Source: Salpingoeca rosetta
Lineage: Eukaryota > Opisthokonta > Choanoflagellata > Craspedida > Salpingoecidae
DNA length: 18,215 nucleotides
Direction: 5' to 3'
Assembly (NCBI RefSeq): GCF_000188695.1
Contig: NW_004754931.1
Location: 280,624-298,838, forward strand
A model generated the notes under the pieces. The model searched no databases. It was not told the DNA's origin and was given only the letters and a program-made list of their open reading frames with translations. Below, piece by piece: positions 12,001-18,215 of this stretch. The first letter of the stretch is position 1. Each line of letters opens with the position of its first letter. The translations under genes and the position numbers were made by a program.

Positions 12001-12577
12001 ACACTCACTCGCACTCAGTGTCAATCAGCACAAGCATGCGCGCGTTGCTGTTGACAGAGATGTTGTTTATTCACAAAGCAACCAAGCAAGCAAGAGCAGG
12101 AATGAAATGGCGTTTGGCGACAGGAGAGACAGGGCAAAAACAGCACCGGCGTCGAGCAAGGCAACAACAGTGACGCCAAGCAGTGACCACGAGCCAACAA
12201 TCTGGCTTCTGTGTGTGTGCAATGCTGGTGGTGCTGCTGCACACGATGGAGCAACGCAAAGTAAGAACAGGCACTCACACAGACATACACATGCACACAC
12301 AGAGCTGTCGAAACAGGGTGCTCTGCACCCTTTCCACAACGCCAGCGGCAATGATGAAGAGACAATTTCGTCGTGGAGGAAGAACAAACACGAGCGAGCA
12401 AAAAATACAGAGAGAGAGAGGTATCTCCATACAGACACACTCTCACAGCTGACTAGCGAAAACCTCCCAGAGCAGAGATGGCGAAAGCAAACACAAACAC
12501 ACATGCACACACACACATAAAAGGCAGGACAACTATGCAATGTACGCATTCGCTTACTCAGTTAACACAACATCACG
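11999..12577. other. Convergent spacer without a recognised gene
   Basis: This lies between the dehydrogenase 3' end and the BRMS1-like gene 3' end. Long open frames exist on both strands, but their translations are low-complexity and match no family I know. A TTTATT at 12066-12071 reads AATAAA on the minus strand but is some 650 nt from the minus-strand stop, so its use is doubtful. Confidence 0.5.
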
Positions 12578-12719
12578 CACACACGCACATTCACACACAC
12601 ACACACACGCACACACACACACACAAGCACACAACTCAACGCGCACACGCTCTCTTTCTTTCTCATTCACACACACACACACACAACACACACACACACA
12701 TCACACACACACACACACC
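12578..12719 (-). repeat. (CA)n-rich block downstream of the BRMS1-like gene
   Basis: CA tracts interrupted by CTCTTTCTTTCTC run up to about 8 nt from the minus-strand stop (12727-12729). The sense strand of the gene is therefore TG-rich immediately after its stop codon. Confidence 0.85.
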
Positions 12720-12726
12720 AAGCAGC

Positions 12727-13376
12727 TCATGAGCGGAGAGCCTTGAGGTCTGCAGCGATATCGTCGTCACGAAGCATGTACACAACACAGGGGCCAACGT
12801 GCACCTTGGGCCGCTTGCTGGGCGAGCCATCAGCTGCTGACGTGCGTGTGCGCGTCTTGGCGTCACCACGCCCCTTCTTCTCCTTACTGCGCTCTGCTTC
12901 CTCCTCCTCCCTTCTCTTTTTCTTCTCCTTCTTCTTCTTCCCGACAGGCTCGCTGCCCCGCCGCTTGGCAGCCGCTGTCACCTCAACAGCAGCAGCAGCA
13001 GTGGTGGTGGTGGTGGTGGCCGTGGTGGTTGCTGTTGCACTCGCAGCACCGCCATCAGCGCTGGGCTCAGCATTTGCTGTCGTGCGCGTGTCCTTCTGTG
13101 TGAGTGCAGCTGTGGCGGCAGCAGCGCCGCTCTGTGCTGCTCTTCGTGGCAGTGTGCGCACGGGGCGTGAACTTGTGCTGTTGTCTTCCTGGTTCGTCTC
13201 TGTCTTCTTCCACGCAACAAAGTCGCTTTCTCCTGTCGCAGGAGAGAGAGGCGGGGAAGGGGAAGGGGAAACGTGTTAGAATGGGGTGGTGCATAGGGCT
13301 TGAGGGAATGTTGTGCATTGTGGCTCGAAAAAAACTGACACAGCTGGCTCTTCTTACGCGCAAGGAGACGCGTGAA

Positions 13377-13427
<51 letters not shown>

Positions 13428-13448
13428 ACACACCCACACACACACCCA

Positions 13449-13496
<48 letters not shown>

Positions 13497-14085
13497 TGCA
13501 GGGGAGCCGTGGGGCCAATGGACGTACGGATTGGCTCTGGGAGGAGGAGCATGTCGAGATGCTGCTGGCGAAGATTCTCGATGTGATCCGCCTTTTTCTG
13601 CGCTATTCTCTCGCGCAGCGTCGTCACCTCGTCCTGCAGTGGCAGTGGCGGTGGCGGTGGCGGTGGCAGCGGGGGTTATGGGTGGTAGGTGAGGGAAAGA
13701 AGAGGGAAACCATGCGAGGGGCTGTGGCAGGTGCGTGGTTGTGTTACAGCAGCAAAACACACACATACACATACACATGCACAAACACGCACACACGCAC
13801 ATACACACATGCCATATACGCAAGCACACGCAAATACACACTAACACGTGCACGCACCTTGTGTGTGTTGATGAGCCCCTCGCGTTCGCGCGCAATCCAC
13901 AGCCGAAAGAAGTGAACCTGAGACAAGATGGCAGCAGCCCAAAATGCAGGCCAGGTGAGGAAACCAGCGACAGCTGCACTCGCATACACTCACACACGCA
14001 GGACAAGGGCCGTGCAACCTATGATCACGGGTCAAGACAACACGGCTGGCAACACAGGCAGGCACACCAACCCACAAGACACACA

Positions 14086-14135
<50 letters not shown>

Positions 14136-14709
14136 TACACACACACACACACCAGCTCACCTTGTGCTTGCGCACGTCCACTGTGACAGTGGAAGATGGT
14201 GGAAGATGGCGGTCGGGCAATGCACAGCAGCGACAAGAGATGCACGTGGTGATTATCGTGAGCAGTACGAAATACAGCACGCACCACACACAGATGCAGC
14301 GTCGCGGAAGGCGTGTGGCACCAAGATCTTGCATATTGACCCACCTGCAGCTTTTATGGCAGCTTTGTGCTTGGTGTCCAGCGCCTTGAGCTTCTCCACA
14401 AGCGTGGGGTGTGTGCCTGCGTGCACCTGTTTCAACTTCAGCTCAAGCAGCTTCTTCTTCTCAAGAAGCATCCTAGAGCACACACACACACACACATACA
14501 CACAGATGCATGCACGAAAACAGGAGCAGCAAAAGTGCAAGCGAGGATGAGCTGGGGGCGCACATCAAACAAACACGCAAGAGCGGGATGCATGCACAGG
14601 TGCATGCACACGCGCGCAGAGACACAACAGAGAACACGCACTTCTTCTTCGTTTCAAGGAAGGTTTCGCAAATGCCCTCGCAAGGATCCACTTCATTGTC
14701 GTCGCCCAT
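12727..14709 (-). CDS. BRMS1/SDS3-family Sin3-HDAC corepressor subunit
   Basis: Proteins of this family (Sds3, BRMS1, BRMS1L, SUDS3) are nuclear coiled-coil subunits that dimerise and bind Sin3 in histone deacetylase complexes. Six minus-strand exons: 14642-14709, 14345-14472, 14161-14180, 13858-13917, 13528-13633 and 12727-13232 (stop TGA), giving 295 aa. Residues 1 to about 125 form the charged coiled coil, with the landmark KLKQVHAGTHPTLVEKL resembling the family's EVKAGTAPEYLEPL-type block, then EVTTLRERIAQKK. A Thr/Ala-rich and then Lys/Arg/Glu-rich disordered linker follows. The tail GPCVVYMLRDDDIAADLKAL resembles the GPYIVYML-type tail of BRMS1 proteins. Intron 5 could splice at several places; the donor C|GTACGT (13527) with acceptor GACAG (13233) is the only strong pair that avoids a stop. 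Start context is GCCATGG. I am sure of the family but not of the subfamily. Confidence 0.85.
13379..13493 (-). repeat. (CA)n tract in intron 5 of the BRMS1-like gene
   Basis: CA repeat with CCCACA interruptions at 13425-13460, donor-proximal on the minus strand, so the sense strand is TG. Comparable donor-side CA-rich tracts lie in intron 4 (about 13757-13851) and intron 3 (14078-14152). Intron 1 is the exception: its tract (14475-14505) reads TG on the sense strand but abuts the acceptor. Confidence 0.88.
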
Positions 14710-15459
14710 GGCTGCGGTTCTTGTAAGCGTGTCTGGAAAGCTGGGTATGGCGAGGGCTGTAACGTCTTTGCCCACTATTCACCACGAAACACGCTGCGTT
14801 TGGGCTGCGGTGCTGCAGTTACAGTGTCAACTGGCGTTTATTCCGGAAACTTGTTTGCCACAAGGTTGCTGCTTCTGCTGTCACTATCGGTTGCGTGTCT
14901 AGCAGAGGATGTTGCTGTGAGACACTGCAGCTGGCGCTGTTGTTACTGCCGTCTGGTGCTTGTTGAGTGTGCGTGTGTGTACGCGTTTGAACCTACGCAC
15001 GAATCCACAGTTCGCGCCGGCAGCGTGTGCGCGTGTTTGCCGAAACAAAAAACTGCTGAGACAACAGCCACACACTGAAAGTTGTCGTCGTAGGGACCAC
15101 CACGTTGTGTTCTCTGCACAAGCAGCTGTGTGGCTCCACTATTGCTGCTTGCCAAGCAAGGCGGCAGTGCTGGCTGGAGCGCTGGAACGCTGCGAGGAGG
15201 ATGGCTGGGATGGATGGGATGCGGATGAAGCAGTTGAGCGAATCGGACCAGCCCCCAAAGCAAGACACACACACACACCACAACAAAAGTCGTTGTTGCC
15301 GATTTGTGTGTGACAGAAAATTGTGTAAGATTTCGGCGAAGGTGCGGAAACGCAACAAACGAAGAATAAAAAAATTCGCGCACTTCGCGCACCACCTGTC
15401 AACGTTGACGTGCCGCCAACTTTGAATTTTGGACTCGTGTGGAGAAGACAGCATCGACG
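14710..15459. promoter_or_regulatory. Divergent promoter region, BRMS1-like gene / small coiled-coil gene
   Basis: This 750-bp spacer lies between two outward-pointing starts. It includes two tandem copies of TTCGCGCAC (15375-15383 and 15384-15392), whose TTCGCGC cores resemble E2F/DP sites (TTSSCGC). Long frames on both strands here have no family resemblance, and one runs into the assembly gap. I treat the region as non-coding. Confidence 0.5.
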
Positions 15460-15462
15460 ATG

Positions 15463-15547
<85 letters not shown>

Positions 15548-15560
15548 TGTGTCTGTGTCT

Positions 15561-15603
<43 letters not shown>

Positions 15604-16319
15604 TGTCTCTATGTCNNNNNNNNNNNNNNNNNNNNNNNNNNNNNNNNNNNNNNNNNNNNNNNNNNNNNNNNNNNNNNNNNNNNNNNNNNNNNNNNNNNNN
15701 NNNNNNNNNNNNNNNCGCACCCATCGCTGATCTCCCCTCCCTTCTCCCCCCCCCCCCCCGGACATGCATACACGTGTGCTGTTTCCGCTCTCACCTTTGC
15801 CGCGCGCATGTTCCTCATGGTGGTGTACAGGCACGGTCACGCAGTTTGACGAACTGACGCATCGCCTCGACACGTTTGTTGAGGCTGAACAGCGACGATG
15901 CCGGCAACTCAAGTCAGTCACCACGCCCACATGCAACTGTGTCACCCAATACACAATGTGTACAAGTACAGTCCTTTTACACAACACACACGCACATTAC
16001 ATGTACACACACCACACACAACGCCTGCAAGGCACATAATACATGCAACGCACATACACACACCACAAAACGCAATCTCAAATCCTCTCACTCGCTTGCT
16101 CATCCACTCCCCTTTCTCTCACTCCCCCTGGTCAATCAAACACAATCAGGAAAGCGGTGATTACATTTGCGCCGATGTTGGACGGGAAGGACACAAAGGC
16201 TGTCTTGGCAACAGTGGGCGGCAAGAAAGTCAAGTGGCAACCCAAACGCTGCGCAAGCCGTGAGTGCTTGTTACTGGTTTTGACAAGTTGATTTTATGTT
16301 GCGGCTGAATGTTAACCTA

Positions 16320-16363
<44 letters not shown>

Positions 16364-16634
16364 GCACACGTACGCATACACACGTACACGCGCGCACACG
16401 TACGCATACACACATACACGCGCGCGCGCAAACAAAGAAAGAGTCTGGCTCTCGTTTCCATTTGATTTGTTCTTGTGGTTGCACATACGTATGCATCTAC
16501 CCACAACGGACCAAACACAAATGTCTCATGTTGTCCACAATTCCTCGCTTGTCACCTTGGCAGGGCTGCATCAGCTCTCTGTCCAGAAACAGCATCTCAA
16601 TGAGCAGGAGAAAACGCTGCAGGTGAAGCAATGA
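15460..16634 (+). CDS. Small coiled-coil protein of unknown family (gap in intron 1)
   Basis: I do not recognise this protein. Exons 15831-15912, 16150-16259 and 16564-16634 (stop TGA) join in consistent phases across GT-AG introns. A phase-compatible first exon, 15460-15466 (ATGAAGG|GTGTGT), would give 89 aa starting MKGTVTQFDELTHRL. Visible parts are an N-terminal amphipathic helix (FDELTHRLDTFVEAEQRRCR), a central segment VITFAPMLDGKDTKAVLATV followed by GGKKVKWQPKR, and a C-terminal helix (LHQLSVQKQHLNEQEKTLQV). The first exon is the weak point. Intron 1 contains the 100-N gap, so one or more coding exons may be missing and the real start may differ. AATAAA lies 107 nt after the stop. It is followed on the same strand by the KEN-box gene. 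Confidence 0.6.
15467..15615 (+). repeat. (GT)n tract running into the assembly gap
   Basis: A GT run with four GTGTCT units at about 15542-15568 begins at the donor of intron 1 and ends at the N run. The repeat is the probable cause of the gap. Confidence 0.92.
15616..15715. other. Assembly gap of exactly 100 N
   Basis: There are exactly 100 undetermined bases, a size conventionally used for a gap of unknown length. The true distance and content are unknown. Confidence 0.97.
16319..16432 (+). repeat. CA-rich tract in intron 3 of the small coiled-coil gene
   Basis: A pure CA run to about 16359 is followed by CA-rich sequence with ACGTACGC and CGCGCG interruptions. This is CA, not TG, on the sense strand, so it departs from the usual polarity. 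Confidence 0.85.
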
Positions 16635-16741
16635 TCAGTGTTGGCGCGGCTGCTGACGCTGTTATTTCGTTGTTGTTTGTGCATGTTGCTGTGCATGTCG
16701 TTGTTGGTTGTGAATGATGGCCACACTACCACTCTGCACTC

Positions 16742-16747
16742 AATAAA
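16742..16747 (+). promoter_or_regulatory. AATAAA polyadenylation signal, small coiled-coil gene
   Basis: A canonical hexamer 107 nt after the TGA at 16632-16634, and 128 nt before the next start codon. TG-containing sequence (CTGCTGTGTGTTCTC) lies about 16 nt downstream. Confidence 0.6.
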
Positions 16748-16875
16748 ACACTCGTTGCACTCTGCTGTGTGTTCTCTTGCAGCTGAGTTGTATTCTCCTT
16801 CCACCGCACATCTCACAACAGTAACCCCTGCCTCCCCACAACCACGCTGCTTGGAAAAAGACGCACATTGCCAAC

Positions 16876-18190
16876 ATGCGGGAATATCTGAAGGAACTTC
16901 GGGCGCGATATGAGGAAGAGGCAGCCATTCGCGAGGAAGCAGAGCACCAAGCAGCAGATATGATGGGCGAGGTATGGTCAATGCTGGTGGCGTGTTGTGG
17001 TGTGGTGTGATACGGTGTGCTGTGTGCTGTGCTGTGCCGTGCTGTGCTGTGGTGTCAGTGGTTTTCACAGACGCACACGCACGCACACACGCACGCACGC
17101 ACACACACACACACACTTGTACATTGCTGCTTTGCTTTGTTTACTCCGATTGTTTCGCTTTCACACGCCTCATTCCTTCCCCTTCAACCTATCAGCTCCT
17201 CACCTGTACATGCCACACACACGTACATCTGCACACGTACATGTGCACGCAACAGATGGAGCGAATTCGACAGTTGCTGTATGAGGACAGCGATGGCAGC
17301 ACCACAGACTCAAGCAGCCCGCACGAGTCGCCCGTGCCCACCACGCGCTCCAAGCTTACTCGCAACTCCGCACTGCGTCAGTCCCTGCTCAAGGTCTTTG
17401 AGAGCCCCACTGGTCGCCGTGTCAGCGGTCGCCCGCCAAAGTGAGAGTGTACACACACACATGTGTGCGTGTGTGTGTGTGTGTGTGTAAGTGCTGCACA
17501 CGTGTGTGTGTGTGTGCAAGAGCGCCCACATACATACACGCACATACATACATACACGCACATAAAACCACACATACTCACACACTCCACTCCGCCCCGC
17601 CCCCTCCCGTTTCGTTCGTTTCAACCGCTTCATATTCAACCTCCCTCACGTTGTCTGGCGTGTTGGCAGGTACTCGCCGTCCCCCGCGCAATTGGCCGTG
17701 GAGAGGTCTCCAGCAAAAAGTATGAAGACCCCATCCCCAGCCAAGCGCACGAGCCCTAACCCGAGGCCAGCACACATTTCGCCCAGCATGGACAAGGAGA
17801 ACGCACCACAGCACATGCTGGGAGAAGCACACAGCCCCAAGCGAGCAAACACAAGCCCAAGTCCAACCAGGCCGGCACCAGCAGCAGAGCAGGTGCAGAC
17901 GCAGCACTCAAATGTGCAGCAGCTGAAGCAGCGCTTTGAACACACGCGCCACTCGCCCCAGCCGCACGGGTACGAGGAACACTTCAGGCGTGTTTGCCAA
18001 TGTGTGTGTGTGCGTCGTGTGTGCGTGTGTCGTGTGTGCGTCATGTATGTTTGCTTGTTTGTTTGACAGTGTTTGCTTGCTTGTTTGACAGTGTTTGCTT
18101 GCTTGCTTGTTTGACAGTGTTTGTTTACTTGTTTGTTTTGAACGTGTTTACTCTGCCTTGGGAGAACGCATGAACCAGCGTGTTGACTGA
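16876..18190 (+). CDS. KEN-box, SP/TP-rich protein with N-terminal coiled coil (unknown family)
   Basis: I do not recognise the family. Exons 16876-16971, 17256-17440 and 17670-17989 join in frame. A tentative last exon, 18165-18190 (acceptor TTGGGAG, stop TGA), gives about 208 aa ending EEHFRQRMNQRVD. Residues 1 to about 41 form a charged helix (YLKELRARYEEEAAIREEAE, then MERIRQLLY). The rest is predicted disordered and rich in minimal proline-directed kinase sites (ESPTG, PSPAKS, TPSPAK, TSPNP, ISPS, HSPKR, TSPSP, HSPQ). A KEN motif sits at residues 136-138 (MDKENAP), and RSKLTRN (from residue 63) resembles a D-box. In characterised proteins these motifs recruit the APC/C, and SP/TP sites are CDK targets, so a cell-cycle role is plausible but unproven. 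If the last exon is wrong, translation would read into the intron to a stop at about 18066. Confidence 0.68.
17064..17570 (+). repeat. TG/CA tracts in introns 1 and 2 of the KEN-box gene
   Basis: Intron 1 (16972-17255) runs from GTG/GCTGTG-rich sequence (about 16978-17065) into a CA-rich tract (about 17068-17117). Intron 2 (17441-17669) runs from TG-rich (about 17460-17520) into CA/CATA-rich sequence (about 17527-17580). Both keep the TG then CA order on the sense strand. Confidence 0.75.
18050..18120 (+). repeat. 22-26-bp minisatellite carrying repeated TTTGACAG acceptor-like sites
   Basis: Three copies of a unit ending TTTGACAG place GACAG at 18065-18069, 18087-18091 and 18113-18117. The spacings are 22 and 26 bp, the second differing by one extra GCTT. 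The array lies in the last intron of the KEN-box gene. Confidence 0.85.
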
Positions 18191-18215
18191 ATTCCCATCT
18201 CGTGCCCACATGCTA

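Noticed and set aside
12066..12071. Minus-strand AATAAA as the BRMS1-like poly(A) signal
   Set aside because: It lies about 650 nt beyond the stop codon and past a long TG-rich block. The other genes here appear to have short 3' UTRs.
13494..13528. Extension of BRMS1-like exon 5 to the GT repeat (TSIGPTAPLHS)
   Set aside because: Most joins from GT-repeat donors to the next exon create a stop, and the one that does not needs a weak acceptor. The C|GTACGT donor joins cleanly in frame.
12978..14006. 342-codon minus-strand frame over the BRMS1-like gene
   Set aside because: It runs through introns and CA repeats and is out of frame with the coiled coil and the GPCVVYML tail.
14993..15987. Long minus-strand frames spanning the N gap
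   Set aside because: Their length depends on undetermined bases and on CA repeats. The remaining sequence resembles no family.

Overview
The window is nuclear DNA from an intron-rich eukaryote. It holds eight protein-coding genes, about forty GT-AG introns (mostly 75-300 nt) and GC-rich exons read with the standard code. Five genes have recognisable eukaryotic orthologues or families. A choanoflagellate or another unicellular relative of animals (for example Salpingoeca) fits the opisthokont-like proteins, short introns and abundant (TG)n tracts. That placement is inference and was not tested.

Layout, left to right: (1) the 3' end of a gene with a TPR-like motif and a His/Gln-rich tail (+, 253-971). 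(2) GTF2H5, the small TFIIH subunit (-, 1525-2085), head-to-head with (3) PSMA6, the 20S proteasome subunit alpha-6 (+, 2333-4427, 7 exons). (4) EIF2A, translation initiation factor 2A (-, 4860-9458, 14 exons), head-to-head with (5) a D-2-hydroxyacid dehydrogenase (+, 9613-11895, 8 exons). (6) A BRMS1/SDS3-family Sin3-HDAC subunit (-, 12727-14709, 6 exons), head-to-head with (7) a small coiled-coil protein of unknown family (+, 15460-16634), whose first intron contains a 100-N assembly gap. (8) A KEN-box, SP/TP-rich protein (+, 16876 to about 18190). Exon joins were worked out by reading frame, splice consensus and family alignment. Every joined CDS closes in frame: 84, 246, 559, 333, 295, 89 and about 208 aa.

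The genes look like unrelated housekeeping loci arranged as divergent pairs, not a pathway cluster. The most unusual feature is the non-coding architecture. Most introns carry long TG-rich tracts on the sense strand next to the 5' splice site. Where a CA-rich tract is also present it always lies 3' of the TG tract, so the pre-mRNA could fold into a long GU:AC hairpin. The same sense-strand TG tracts follow several stop codons. I found no mobile element, CRISPR array, tRNA or rRNA.
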